Shown in pieces: positions 1 through 15,300 of a DNA stretch of 64,000 nt (positions within the stretch are counted from its first letter, which is position 1; each line of letters begins with the position of its first letter). The notes beneath the pieces were generated by a model, which was given only the letters and a program-made list of their open reading frames with translations, did no database searches and was not told where the DNA came from. The stretch is from Trichobilharzia regenti (Eukaryota > Platyhelminthes > Trematoda > Strigeidida > Schistosomatidae). The translations under genes were made by a program, and so were the position numbers. The stretch covers positions 65,348,887 to 65,412,886 of the forward strand of contig OX235262.1 in the NCBI GenBank assembly GCA_944472135.2. Direction: 5' to 3'.

Positions 1-143
1 AAATAGAAGTCACATTCTCAATTGTTTCAACATTAAGTGACAAATTCTGCTTCATTTACACACTGTTTTACTTTTCTGTGCAAAATGAAAATATCATCAA
101 TAACAATCAATACCATCACCATCACCAAAAACAACAACTGAAG

Positions 144-316
144 GATGTCATATGAAGACTTTGTCTCAAGCTTTTCAAGAATTGAAGTATGTCATTTAGG
201 CTTGGAAAGTCTAGAACATGATCAAAATTTCCGTGGTAAAAGACGATTAGATGAAGCGATATTCGCTGGTCAATGGCAGCGTAATGTAAATGCTGGAGGT
301 TGTATTAACAATCGAT
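144..316 (+). CDS. Calpain exon a: end of protease core and start of domain III
   Basis: The translation begins MSYEDFV, which in calpains follows the phrase DGEFW; the single leading base completes the Trp codon. It ends with AGGCINNR, the AGGC landmark at the domain II/III boundary. The donor is cgat|gtaagt, leaving one base of the next codon. The acceptor ctgaag|g has a poor pyrimidine tract (a CA-rich run), so this boundary is the least certain, but the frame fits exactly. Confidence 0.9.
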
Positions 317-3300
317 GTAAGTTAACTATATATAACCTTTGTTGGTTTATTAAAATTATGATACAAAGCATAAATATGTGAAAATTTAACTCTACAACTT
401 CTGTAATTTGAAGATAATTATGAAGTAGAATTTTAGGTGGTCGAAATAATAGAGAAGATTTGTAGCTCAAGGTACAAATAGATATTGTTCAATGCCCTGG
501 TTAATTTCGATATTTAATCTTGAAGGCTTCACAACCAGGTGTGGTGATAGTTTGAGTACTATTTTCAACAAGAGCTGAGGCATATTAACTAGTTTCTTGT
601 ATACCTAGGCATCATTATTCTCTCACTGTGTTCCTCACTGTCATGTTTGAGTGACATGCTTCTTGGATTTTCTTGCCGCTTTTGAGTTTGCATCTTGGGA
701 GTCACTACTGTTTCCTCAGATGACGTTACACTTGTGACTGCTTACTTGGAGTGTCATGTCCTCTCACTGCAATTTTATGTTTATCAGTCATTTAGACAGC
801 TGGGGAACTGAAATCGCTCATGTATTGCTGTCTTCCCTTTGTTTTCAAATTACTTTTGTTTTCTTGAAATCCAAATGGAACACAGGTTTTGAGCAGCACA
901 ATTCCATATCACCCGGTTGTCTGAAGCCTTTTTTAACTTACTTCAAGGTTTCCGCAAGCAGGCATTTCCTCCCCACAGATGATGTCTTTCATGTCATTCT
1001 AGGACGTCCAGTCGGTTTTGAATCATTCCACTTCCACCCAAGTACCTCGTGTGTGATATCACTCAACAGTAAATCATCACATCTAGAGTAGGATTACAAC
1101 CTGTGTGGGGAGACCCCATATTAGATGGAAGGTTAAGTACATTTTGAGGAGACAGCATTCTTTATTTAAAATATAATAACTGTAAGCATTTTCAGATCGA
1201 TGTGACAGACAACAACAAATACTTATTAAATATTGTCTCACATTAGTCACTCTGATGTACTTTGATTTACTGATACATATCACAATGAAGCAACAAAATT
1301 TCCATCATTTGATTTTTATTAGTGCAGCTTTTACTTGTTCTACAATCAGGCAGGTAGCAAAACTCCTCACATCTCCAAAATACGTGTTTTGTAGGTTTTA
1401 ATGCACACTGGATAATTCAAACCTTCTGCTTAATCATCGTAGTCTTTATTCCTGTATCTGTGACAAGACTTCCCAATGTTTAACAGTGACCTCACCTAAC
1501 TATTACTATTATATGTGTTCAGCTTACAATTGTTAAAATCCAAACGAATTTCCAGATCTTTCTAAGACACTTGAAAGCTATCTCTTACATAGAGATCGCA
1601 GGAGATCCTTGAGTACTGTCCTAATTACGTTGTCATTATGGCGTAATTTCTTTCTCCTTCCTAAGAGTTTTGTAACAACTACACCATTCTATGATCTGAA
1701 TTTCTTGGTTTATTTTCTAAAGACTAAGTTCTATAAAGTGAATACTTCACCGAACCTTGTTTAACTAGTAGTTTAAAGTGTTTACTTGAGTTCTAAGTGC
1801 AACGGTAATTTTTGAAACTCTTGAGTAGGGAGTATTTTCATTTTTCACTTAGTGATGCCTTTTTTTTTTACATTTCTTGACTTCTAACAGGAGCACAGAG
1901 TTCCAGGCACTGCAATTTCATTAGCGGTGGTGTTGTTTTTTTCGAGTGTAGATATCAGCATCAAGCCTGACGTTTAGTCTTTTCCAAGTTGCTAGTATCT
2001 AGTAAAGTAGGCAAGGTTTTGAAGTTTGTCAGTCGGAAATCGAACCCAGACCAGATGTAACGTTGCAGAGCATCGTATCACTAAACTACCAGTGTACAGT
2101 AGTTGGAATTTTCAGCATCCCTTATATCGTGTATATGTCTTCGAGATACTAGTGTAACAACAGAAGACAAGGGCTGGCAACAGATCGTTTTATTACGGAA
2201 ATCAACACGTATTTATATAAATTTCACATACATTATCATAGCCTAGTCAAACGCAGTCTTCTGATTGGTTGTTTTCGAGTTCCTCGGAAAGTGGAGCCAT
2301 CTATCTGCGAATCATATTTGACCACGTTTAAGTTTGCTGTGACTGTTGAAACAGCTTGTTCATATTTTCTCACGGCTCATATTAGTGACCTAGACATTGA
2401 CGTAGATTATTGTCGACCAATCGGCTAGCAGGCTGCTCTCAACACACTAGTACCTAATACATCACCATTAGTTTGTCTTAATCCCAGACATCTTACTAAA
2501 GGGATGAAAACCAGACAAAATACACTTATCATACTGTATAACTAGCTTATAATGGCCCACTACAAATCGATGATTAGTAACAAATAGTTAGAATGTGGTG
2601 GCTAAACGTATAAGCCTTACATCAGAGATTCTGTTTCACGTCACCATACCCTACAAAATACAAGTGGATGGGATGTAAGCTAAGCTGATGGCAGACACCA
2701 AAAAACTGTCAACAGAGATAGTGTAAAGGTATTGACCGACCAGATAAAAATTCTTTAGTAATCATCAAAACTTCTTTGATTCTTTTTTTCTTGTATCTCA
2801 AAAAAAGTAACCTATTGGACAAATCCACAATTTCGTATCACAGTTGAGGATCCAGATCCAGATGATAATGATGAGAAATGCACAGTGATTGTCGGTTTAA
2901 TGCAAAAAGATGTGAGAAGAAAAATTGGAGCAGCTTTTCAAGCACTTGGTTTTATGGTTTATAATGTAAGTTACTGAACTGTATCTCATGAAATTTTTGT
3001 TTTAAATAAGTTAAATAAAACTTAAAGGTAAAGCGAATTTTGCTGAGAATATTATATAAAATATTATCTGGATCATAACACTTAAGCTTGATAGGTGTTG
3101 GTGGATTCATTATTGAATATAAACATGATCGTACAGCCAATAGAGAATGATTTATGGGGAAAACTTCTTTAGCTGATATATCTTTGTTTATGTTTTAAAC
3201 AATCAGACGCCTAGTGATAGAAGTCGACTTCCAGCTGGCTTGATATCTCAGCATCCATATTACCATTTCGTTAGTATATCAAATCTGAACTCTCTGAATG

Positions 3301-6300
3301 TATTTATTCGATCTATTTCTTTATCGATTAAGCGGGACTATTAGGCTCTCATTTCTGCACTATAGATGCATCCATAAATGAATAAGATTTCCCAGCCTGC
3401 AATGTTACAAATATCTTGCTACTTTGTATTCAAGATGTAGAAGCGAATAGCAGAATGTAACAGTTATTCGTGACAGTATTTCACAATGATCATTGAAATG
3501 AACCCTCTCTGTCGTGCTGCAAAAGACGTAACATGGAAGTGATCTATTAGAATTCCACGGAGCTTATCATATGGCAGAGAAATCAGTTTATCTGGAAATG
3601 TGGGAGTTTTCAGTAGACTGTGCTCATATAGTCCAATTGGATGAATAAAATAAGCTGGAATTTTGTCATCCCGAACATTCTTCGACATACACAATGCGTC
3701 AAAGCATTCAAAGTAATCAGCGATTCCTCGCAGCGAAGCGTTGATAGGGAACTTTCCAAGATTACTTAATCCCATAGCGGCACCAAAATGTAAGAGTTAT
3801 TTGTAACAGTACTTCTCAATGAACGAATGACAGGAAACCAGAATAACAACACAGAATGAGCTGAATTTAGGGATTCGTACTTGGCAGAATTAATTGTAAT
3901 TTATGCTATGAACACCAACAAACAACAGTACGCATTTAAAAAATTTGGTAATAGAAATTGTCAACTGTCACCAAATAGATCTGTAGTGAACTTTTATCTT
4001 GACTTGTGAAAGATCCTTCAGGTGTTTAGAACGTCTCAATTTAGCTAGCGTATAATACTATTTCACTTCAGTGGTTTTCGGCTACATTTATCAAACAGCA
4101 GTTTACACCATCATGTTATTTCGTTGATTTTATGAATTTACCTTTGTCATACTAAGCAGACAATGCATTTGTTTCCTTCCACGTTCGCCAGTGGAACATA
4201 GGGTTTCAAGCTAGTAACTTGAAGTTTCTGTAGCAGTGGTGAATATTTTTACAGGATGGGGTTGCTAGCCTCATGCCCAACCTTTCCTCTTTACCAGCAT
4301 TATTTCTGGTTCAGCGAGGTAAAAGAGTGAGTCAGCCGCGGACCGAACCCCGGACCATGTGCATGGTCGGCGAGCGTCCTAACCGATATGCCATCGACGC
4401 TCAGACAATGCATTACGATTTAAATAATCTGGATTACTAAAAGTAACCTTTGCAAATTTCCATTCCTATGTGTAAAATCTGCAAATAATTAATTTGTTTT
4501 TAAAAATCCCACCCATTCTGGGCAATATTACCCAGTATTATTATTCATGTTGTTCGCTTACATTACTAAATTAGACAGAAAGATCAACAATTATGAAATT
4601 CTGCATTTATATTTCAATATATTTCTTTTCTTTTAACGCATTACTTTAACTAATCAAACTCATTCTATGTTCAACTGGTGGTTCATTAAACAAATTTCAG
4701 GCACCTGAAGATCAATCAACCTTACTGACACGTGCACAACTTTTAACTAAAACTCCTATTGCAAAATCACAGTTTATTAATATACGTGAAGTTACTGCAC
4801 ACTTCCGTGTACCTCCAGGATCATATATTATTATACCAAGTACATTTGAGCCAAACATTGAGTCGAATTTTGTATTACGCGTTTTCTCGCAAGTTCCAAT
4901 ACAACAAGAGTAAGTAAAGCATAAAATATTTTCGTGTTACAACGTAGTCAGTTAATTGATAAAAATTTGGCGACTTTTCTGAGTACTCTTTATCACTATT
5001 ATTGTTTATATTTCCTACTGGTTGCTTCATTTAGAGCTTTAGCACAAATCTTCTGTTTTCTAATCGCCCAGTATTTACACAGAAATGTAGTTATATGTAT
5101 GAAACAAGTGATCTTAAATATGCAGTATTAAATCTAGGACCAATTAGGAAAACCAATTTGAATGGATGCAGTTTTGAATACACGTACGAGTTTCTATCCT
5201 TAGTGAACAACCTTATGTTTGTTTTGTAGATTCATTCAAAACTGTTCTCAGTAACTTTTTAGATACATAGGTCTTGTCTTTCTTAGTAGCTCGTTTATTA
5301 CATAACATTGGAGCTTTCCATCAATCTACATCAAAATCCTTAACAGTATTATGATAAGATCAAACGTTAAAGCTATAGACGAAATTTGGAAGTTACGTGA
5401 CCAAATTGGATAAGATAGATTGATGTGGTTAAATCATGTTGAGCCAGATTAGCTTGTAGTGTTTAGTAACGTTAATGAACCATATAGACTGGGAAAATTC
5501 ACTAAAATAAGTAATATAAAGGAAGAAGGCAGTGTTTATAATATTAATACAGTGATTCACATATGGAATACGGTTGAAAAAATTAAACTTTCGGAAGCTA
5601 ATATTTTTGATGATGATGACAATTTAAAAGTTGAAAGACTCTGAAATCTTTCTTTATCAGACAAAAGCTCAATACACTCAGCTGGAGAGATTCACTAGGA
5701 ATAAATGTTCTTCGTTGAGTTAGTACTGAAGATCCAGGTAGTGAAAAATGTTATTCAACGCCGACTTGCATATTCATACAACTGGCAATGAGCAATTCTA
5801 TGAAAGCTAATGAAACTACCTGACTGTCTGAACCGTATTCGGTGGAATAGGGCTCACACTCATGTTTCAGTGGTTGAAATGTCGACAGGTGACCTGGTGA
5901 TAAAATGAAGACGATTATTGATCACAGCAAGTAGAAGATTCGATAATTTCTATGTATAGTTATACATAACTGCAATAATCTTGCGACTGAGTTATCGGTA
6001 ATGGTCTAGTTGAAAAGTTGTATGACAAGCCTAATGTTATGAAGGGAACTAAACAGATTGGAAGCCTTCTTATAATACGTGATTCTACATTTTTCTGTTT
6101 TATATTAGATGGACAAACCTATTGTGGAAGTGTATTCCAAAGTGCTTCCCAACTTCGTTTACTGTCTTTATCATCAACACTTTTTCAAGCTTTGGTGATT
6201 GATTAAAAAAAATGTTTTGCTAATCAGTCTAAACTTTGCATTTGGCATTTATGCTTTCACTTTTTGTTTCTTCTTACTAACCCGTAATTGTCTTCATTCT

Positions 6301-9300
6301 ACTTTTTTTTAGAGAACTTGATGAAGACAACACTAACCAAGGCCTACCAGAAGTAAGTTATACAAAAGATTTTACGACAGGAGGTTAACCCTAAAGGCTT
6401 GTTGTGAAATATCGGTCTGTTTATATGACTATTTGGTTTTTTTTCCTAAGATAAAACTAATACGCCATAGTGGCTTTAAGTTTGCTGAAAGGTTCGCCAA
6501 GGTTTATTCACAGTTGACTTAATCAACTGGTAAGCTTAGATTGTTCTTCTCACTAGGTACTTAATGCATGGAATCCTTTCAAAACGTTCACAATTGATCA
6601 AACATTTTTTAAAAGAGAAGCAACTTAAGATTAATTCATCTGCATTGTCTAAGATGAAAACAGTAGGATATATATATATATATCATTTAGTGTCACAATA
6701 TCAAGTTGTGATGTATAGCTGTGAAATAAAGTTAAATCGAAGGTGTATTCCACCTTTAGGCCTTCCTTAAAACGTCAGACTGCTTTGCTATGAGTGTTGT
6801 CCACATAACTGGCATTTTTAGAAAGTCAGATTCAGTCTTAGCTAACTAACATCAAAACGCCGACATATGAATGACATCATGAACTGATTTATTTTGATTT
6901 GACACCAGTAACTAGTGTGATGTGTCTAGTCTTCTCTTTGGTGCAGACTGAATTCTATCAGTCAGGCTGTAATGTGGCCACCATTCTAGGTAGCTCGCCA
7001 TCACAGTGCACATCGATGATACCGATTACCCACAACCATCTAGCCGACTAGCACGAAACCTAGGTCCAAGGCTTCCTGTCGACTACCTTCAACCATCTGA
7101 TATCATCAAAATTATCTGATTTAGTCTAAATTCTTTTGTGTACATTGAAAAATATCTAGAAGATTGATCAAGTTGCATAAACTGCTATCGAATAAATTAA
7201 TACAAAGCATATTCAATGAGAGAAGCACGAAGTAAGGAACTTGACACTACTAACTGTCATCCTAACAGGGCAACATGATGCGCCGCGAAATCTACTGACT
7301 CGCTGAGCATATTCTAGACAATAAATTAAATTTTATTTAAATTGTACCTAGAAATTTAAGTTTACTTCCAACAAATTTCTACTCATTGTTTGTTTTTCAG
7401 GATGTTATTGAAGCCTTGAAATTAGAAGACACAATATTGGTAAGAAATTACTTTTAATTAAAAATTTTACTATTATTATACTATGCTGAAAATTCTTCAG
7501 TGTTTCAGGGACTTTTGAAGATAAAATGTCCTCAAAAATAGATTTTCTGCAATTTACATAGTACAACAGTTGACTAGGTGTAACTGAATCTGTTATTATT
7601 ACCGTTATTATTCCTTTTTCATTTCGGATTGGCCGATAGGGCTACAGAGAAACGTCTCCATTGAGCTCAGTTCTCTGTCATCACATCAAACTGGTTCCAA
7701 TACTGCCTATACGCTTTCTTTTTCCTTTTCTGGTGATCTACTCCATTTCACCGTTCGATGTTGACCTTATGGATTTTTATTCGGTGTGGAGTGTGATATC
7801 ACCCAATCGTTTTCTTCAATCTCGATTGCTTTCTGTATACCAGTGAGACATTACATTCTAGGTGATTGGCTAACACAGTTCCTTCTTGCTTAACTTTGTG
7901 GCAGATGATCAGATCTTCAATACTGAAGCAGCTAAAGTAGGTTTTGATGACAGTCGACAGCTGGTTTTCTGAATAGCTTATAATCAAGCTGTAAATCTGT
8001 GAACAATGTAAAAGCCTTGAATTTATATTAATGTAAACATTCCGAAGTCCCAAATGGGGACGTCAAAATCCTCATGGGCGATATGAATGCAAGCCAAACT
8101 TGGAGCAGATAATTCAGGAAGAGATTGATCATGGGTAGATAGGCTCTCGCTTGGAGAAATGAATGAGAACGGAGAATTATTCTCAGACTTATTGGAAATG
8201 ACAATAAAATAATTATCATTATAATAACTAAATGTCAAACAATAAAGTGAAATAAAATTATGACAGATAAGTGAGGAAATATATTCATAGTTTTTTGAAT
8301 ACAGAGGTCAGGCTTAAAGTCTTAGGTAGCCAATGATTCGTCCATTCAATGAACGGCATATCCGAAGCCGTCTTGTGTAATATTAAGAACTCTGTGTACC
8401 ACTATAAAACAGTAGCTAATGTCTAGAACTGAGGAAAAGCTTGAGAGTAAATCTAATGGTATTTTTCTTCTCTCCTATGGCCAACTAGAATAAACAGTAT
8501 ACCAAAATACTTCTACAGACTTGGCATTTTGTAAGGTCCACGAACTTCGTTCCACAGAAATAAGTAAAACGATAAATACACACTGAGATAGCTACAAGTA
8601 GTATTTGCTGGAGAATATGATTCTTAAGATAGCCATACAAAAACTATTTTCCAGACAAATTTAAGGAATTTCGCCTTCATTGTAGCTTTCGAACTCAAGG
8701 TTTATGAACCGAACTTTCTTAAAAACACCTGTGACATTTAGTGAATTTCTAAATTCCCATTTACGCATTTAGAAAATAACAACAGATTGAGCGAAGAAAT
8801 ATGCATTCCTTTCCAATTAGTTCCTCATCACCGGAATAAATATATAGTTTTTTTTACATCAAAATGTTTTACCAATCAAGTGGTTATTTTAGTTAACAAG
8901 GTTTAGGTATGAGGCGGTGGGGTTAAATCAAAAGGTTAAAGGTCATCAAAGCAAATAACTAATGGTTATTAGTAAGGAGATATCTTAGGCGTTGACAACA
9001 AGTTGTTACATAACCAAGACATTTGTAAAATAACAAGAATGACTAAGAAGAATAGGATGACTCAGAAGAGTGACGTAAAATACAAACAAGTTAATAGAAT
9101 TAGCTAGAATTGTAAAAAAAATGTAAAAATTAACGAAGTCAAAAGATAGCTACAAGAGGAGGGGAAAAAATCGTTTTTAAGAACATAATACATATTATGT
9201 AGGTGGCCATGGCAAAGAGAAGGGCTGTACAAATTTCTTTTGAACATATAGATTGGCTTGTTCAGATGAGTTTCGATTGCCTCTGCTGAATTTAAAAGTC

Positions 9301-12300
9301 GCACTCGTAGACCATGCGGTGAGAGGTTGGGTGATATATGATAAATAGCTTTAAAAGCTTTGTCAGAATCGATTTGATGTCCAGTCAGTATCAACGAGAT
9401 GAGCATATAGCTATATTTGAATCTTTGTCAAACCATGATGTGAGCAGTTCAGAAATCGGACGATGAACTACCTGATTGTACGTCCTATCAAACTGTCTCC
9501 ACACGAGCAGTTAAACTGGTAAATACCATGGAAGAGGCGAAACAGGGCAGTGTGTTTTTATTTTGGTCGGCTAGTGAATACACAGCGTAGCACACTTTCA
9601 ATAAAGCTACCTATGTTGTGTATTTTTGAAGTAAAAAACTATATATCAGTGTAGAGCTGATTGAAAAGTAGTATGTTTCTTCACTGAATCTGTTGTTTTT
9701 CTAAATACATTTGGTGAAGACATTTAGCCGCGAATATATCGATCAACCAATCTAAATGGATGTTCATTTTTGAATAAGGAGTTGTTTAAAATTTTCAAAT
9801 GAGTCATTGTTGTATCCTGCCTACGGACGTTTTGAATTCTTAAACATAATGACAGTACTAGGAGCTTTTATACTCTCTAGTAAAAAATATAATTACTATC
9901 TATCCATATGGAAACGTTTCTTTTCGATATACTACTCATTCATACCTTTTTCTATTACTCTCTTTCCTCATGAATAATTCAAGAATGAAGATGAAGAAAT
10001 TGAAAGGAAATTTTTGGCTATACGTGATAATAAAACTTTAGCTATAGATGCTCTTAAAATGGGTGAACTACTAAATGGAAGTTCATTGCAAGGTAAACAA
10101 AACAGATTGTTTCATCAAGTTTGATTTCATTCTCATACTACTCTTATTTTTACAAGTAGTATGTAAGACTAGCTGGCTGGTATTGGTTCAGTCATGATAC
10201 TTTCACTGTTTCTAGACAACTGTTTTAGATCTAACTTCAAAATGAAGTGAACCTTCACTATTCTTATTGACTATCGACTGTGATCGATTCTTTCCAGAAA
10301 TGATGTTGTCTTTATATACACCCGTATTGGTGTTAGCCGTGTAGTTGACATATTATTTGACATTTTTGGTGAGGTGATTTATTCTTTATTGTTTGAAAGA
10401 TGTGATCTATACCTACACATCCGTGAAGTGCTAAGTGGAGTAAATACTTAACTTCCAATGCTTCTCAAGCATTTTTCGAGCTTTCTTTGTTTATTGTTCT
10501 TACAATTATGTCTCTAGGTGAATTGATGTAGTTGTCCACATTAGATAACTTTTGACTGCCAAATTGTACATATAGATACCAAGATGAATGGGATGTTTAC
10601 TGAGCCTAATATAGGATCATTCTCAGTGAATTCAGACTATATATATTTTACAGTTGGTATTTAATTTTATCTTTGTTTGCTGTTGCACCTTATAGTGGGG
10701 TCGCTAGCCTCAGACCCGAGAAGGAAATTGTACATATATATGTAAGTTACAGAGGAGCAACTTTTTGGGTTGCTTTCTTCAGAATCAGGAAAATAAGAAA
10801 TAAAGCCAATAGAACAAAAAAATCATAATAGTAAAAGCAGTGAATAAAAACATATAAATGATTTTAAAAGCAATTATCTGAATATAAGTTTGCCAACAAC
10901 CAAATTACTTCTGCTCATTATAGCCAGGTAGACAGACGCTACAGTACCAAAGCCTTGATAGTGGTTACTCTTGCGCAACATACTTTGCATATGAACAACT
11001 GGGAACTGAAGACCAGTACAGGTTTATCGACTTTCAGCCTTAATGAGAGAATTTCCATCTCCGCAGTGACCATTGATGATTTACATTAGAGAAGAGAAAT
11101 ATGTTTAGTATTGAATTTAGTCGGCACAATATACTACTTAGAATAATTACAGGGATTTCAGATTGCTTTCAAAATAAATAAAATCATTACAAAAGGAAGA
11201 AATCTATAGAAATTATAGGTTTTAAACGTTCACACTTTGGAACGGCTTATTTAAGAGCATGAACATATCACTCACTTCTTTTGCTGATGTCCATTTCTAA
11301 ACACGAATTGTCATGTTCTGATAATTCTATTGAACTTCAGGCATAAGGTTACCTAAGAATTTTTATGCCACTTCTGGTACTGTATTCAAAGTAGCTTCTT
11401 TATGAAGCAGAACAAAGAGTACCAAAACTGCCACAGAATATCGCTAAGAACCAAACCATAAACATTCGTCAACTTTTCATAACACTTTTCAATCTTTAAT
11501 CACAACATTTTACGCATAAATTTTATAACAATCCAACTTAAGATTACTATAAAGATTCTAAGATTTTTTAAGACTTGTATGCATTCATTTATTCTGGTTT
11601 CAAATGTAGAAATGTTAATTTCATAGATGATTTCCCATGAATCAATATCTTTCACCAGTTAGGTATATCGTGAATTAAACTATATAAACCAGTTTTAGGT
11701 AGTAGCGAAATTATGCATTAAGCGCAATTGACAATAAAATAAATAATATTATTTCAGTAAATCCGATATTTATTAACGATGAAACTGCCTGGAATAGACT
11801 TGAGTTGACAAACTGGCCTTAAATTAATAACAGTTCGCCAACCCAAGTTAATCCCATGAAGTTTCACCGTCAATTAGCAGTCAACTCCTCTCTGTTTAAA
11901 CGAAACATGATTGTGTCTAACAGGAGAAGTCCTCCCTGAGCAGCTGGTGTGATGGTAAACGGATGTTAACATGTCATTTATTCACAGGACAGCTGGACAT
12001 TTTCCGGTGAAGTGGTGAATTGATTAGCATATGCCTCACGAAGATCAGCTTGTAGAGAGATAGATAAGTGAATCAGAGGCCCCTGATTCCTGTCTTATCG
12101 CAAGACATACCACAAATTCATACTCCATCACTTTGCATTACATATATCAAATACTACGACGGAGTTTCTTTCGTCAAGTCGATCAGTAACTAACGCCTCC
12201 AAGGTTTCATTCAGCTGTCGTGTGACTTGTTGTTAGAAAGTACATTCATCCATGGAGATGGTATGAAACACTAACAACTCCATTCTTTCACATCATCCCT

Positions 12301-15300
12301 AAAATTTCTTGAGCTTAACGGCCTTCTCATGATAAAACAGTTCATAATTTCCTCTATATTATACTTTCAACTTCGATTGTGGGCAAATTTATTTTGATAA
12401 AGTCTCAGTGTTAAACAGTAACATTTACTGATGACGTTTCGAGAACAATTTATTGCAGATAATCACATCAAGGTACGTGTGTGAGTACCTTGATATGATT
12501 ATGAGCAATTAAGTGTGCTCGAAACATCATCAGTAAATATTACTGTTTAACACTGTGAGACTTTATCACAAAAAAATATTACCCATAATGGAATTATAAT
12601 CTACCACAGTGCACAAGTTCTATTCTTATACCACTTTCCTCTCTTTTAGATATACCAAATTTCAAAGGATTCAACAAAGAATTATGTCGTAGTATGGTCG
12701 CCTCTGTAGATGTATCCTTTGATGTTGATTCTTTTTGTACTCCATGTATTGTTTTTTCACAATTTTATACTCACATCAACATCATCATTAAGAGCATCAG
12801 TAGAAATGAGAATCACTTTGGCATTGATTTGTTCTCTGAGCAAGATGACTGAACTACAATACTTTCATTGTCAACATAGACATCATCTTCAGGGTTAATT
12901 CCAAATCAGAGAACTTAACGTCAAAAACATCCGAATGGACTACGAATCTTCTGAAACCATTGCCAACTTAAATCAGGGGTTTCTAGACTTATTTGCAATT
13001 GTTAGGTGAGAAGAATTCAACCACTTGACCCAAGTCACTTGGAACCACAAATACGTCGGTGCTTATTTCTCACATCAGACTTACAGCTAGTCATTAGTCA
13101 ATTCTAATGAATACAAATATCAGAAAATCAACACTGTGATTACCTACATATACAGCGCTCCATTATCATATCTGGATAGAGAAAAGTTGATCTGTTTGTG
13201 TGTAGTTAAGTGATCCACAGTTTCTTTCATTCTACTAGAATACGACCGACTTCAAATGTACACTGAAAGTTAAGAATAAACTGCATTCAGATTAGTCACA
13301 AACCTCTCGATGTGAACGACGTCACATGATATTCATATAAATTGAAAGGTGTAAAGAAACTTTCTACCTTCTTATGTTACTTTTACTGAGACTTTGGGAT
13401 TCAACGGTAAAATTTACTTGAAAAAGTGGAACATTTGCTAGCAATAATAGCTGACATATTCATGGATTATTGGGAGGAGAATGCCCTTAGACCATTCAGA
13501 TCATCACTAAAATGTTGGTGGAGATATGTATACGACGCACTAGTAATCGTGAAAAAAAACGATACTGAGAAACTTTTCTCACACATAAGCAGCCACGTCG
13601 ACTCAATAAAATTCACTATGGAATTAGAGAATGAAATTGTGGAACTGCCTATGTTAGACTGCAAACTACAAAGAATGACAGAAAGTAGCATAAAAACGAC
13701 GATATATAGAAAAACCACACACTCTGGAAGATTCCTTGATTATCACTCAGCTCATCCACTCATGGTAAAACGAGGTTTAATACAAGGTTTTGCAGATAGA
13801 ATACGCAGACCTACAACAACACCAGAGGACCAGTGTAAAGAACTAAAAATCCTATTCAAAATGCTATTCGAAAACAACTACCCTAGAGAATTTATAAAAG
13901 ATAATATAAAAAAGAGAAAAAAGAGGGAAAAGCCGGAGAATAACAAGATGGAAGAGTGGAAAGAGACGGTCACAATACCATATAAAAATGGTACATCAGA
14001 GGCAATTCAAAGAAACCTCAGAAATATCGGCATTCGAACAACGTTTAAACCGACGAATCTAATCAAAAATAAAATAAATCCACTGAAAGATCCCATAAAA
14101 ATGATGGATAAAAACAATTTGATTTACAAAATATCTTGTGCTGACTGTCCGACTAAATATGTAGGGCAAACGTCCAGATCACTCAAAATAAGAGTGAATG
14201 AACATAAACGCCTAACCAAAGGTCAACCAACAGGAACACAAGCCTACCAGAATCTTGGAAAAAATTCATCGATAGCTGCACATGCATGGGACAAAAACCA
14301 CAATATCGATTGGAACAATGTGTGTATTCTAAATACAAACATGAACAAATGGAAGGAGAGACTTATAACAGAATCGATATTCATTAAAGTCACACCGGAT
14401 ACATGTAACAAGGGTGATTCAGTACAACTATCAACAGCTTGGAATATAATTCTGAATACAAAAACATGAATGAGCAAAACAAAAATATAATGAACTATAT
14501 ATATGGGTACAAATCATAAATGTGTGAATAAAAATATTCCAACATTGGTGTGAACACGGGCAGTAATTTTGCTCGAAATATTACCAATAACAAAACTTAT
14601 CATTTTGTGTAAACTATTGAAATATAATTATAATATATTTAATCTAATCCACAATGCTCAAACTTTTTACTGACATTTGTAAGCATTTTACCATTACACT
14701 GTTTTATCTATCACTGCTATAATACATCTTAACCTGTAATCGTATATTTAGAATAATTTAACTGGTTTGGTGGAACTGAATGAATTCATGAATTTATGGG
14801 TTCAAGCTAAAGGATGGAAGGTGAGTTATGCCTAAGTATAACTGAGTCAAACTACTGACAATTTGATCAGTAGTAACAATATATTTACAATATTTATACT
14901 TGTGTTATTCACTGATTGTCCTTTTTTGAAGTCATTTAATAAATATTAGTGTACACATCACTGTCTGTTATATCAAAAAGGCAGACAAACAGTTTTGATG
15001 TTACTTGTTTTGATGGTGGCCAGCAACTGGATCCAGGCAGTGAGTTAAGTAGTATGTCACTATAACCAACTGGATGCTCCTGCTGCCCAGTAGATTATCA
15101 CTTTCCCAATGATACTAAAACTCAGCTTTGGCAGCTTCAAACACTGAAGCGTTGTCTACCAGGCGCCAAATGACCCCAAGGATCACTACTTGTATAAAAA
15201 ATATGATTTATAATTATTTACTGACATTTGTAATCTAACAATGATATAATACCACAGAACTTAGCAGTATAGTTTTAGCGAATTGAGTCTGAGCCATTTC

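Noticed and set aside
5459..5644. Small plus-strand open frame in a calpain intron as an alternative exon
   Set aside because: No calpain similarity, no convincing splice sites in phase, ordinary for AT-rich intron sequence.
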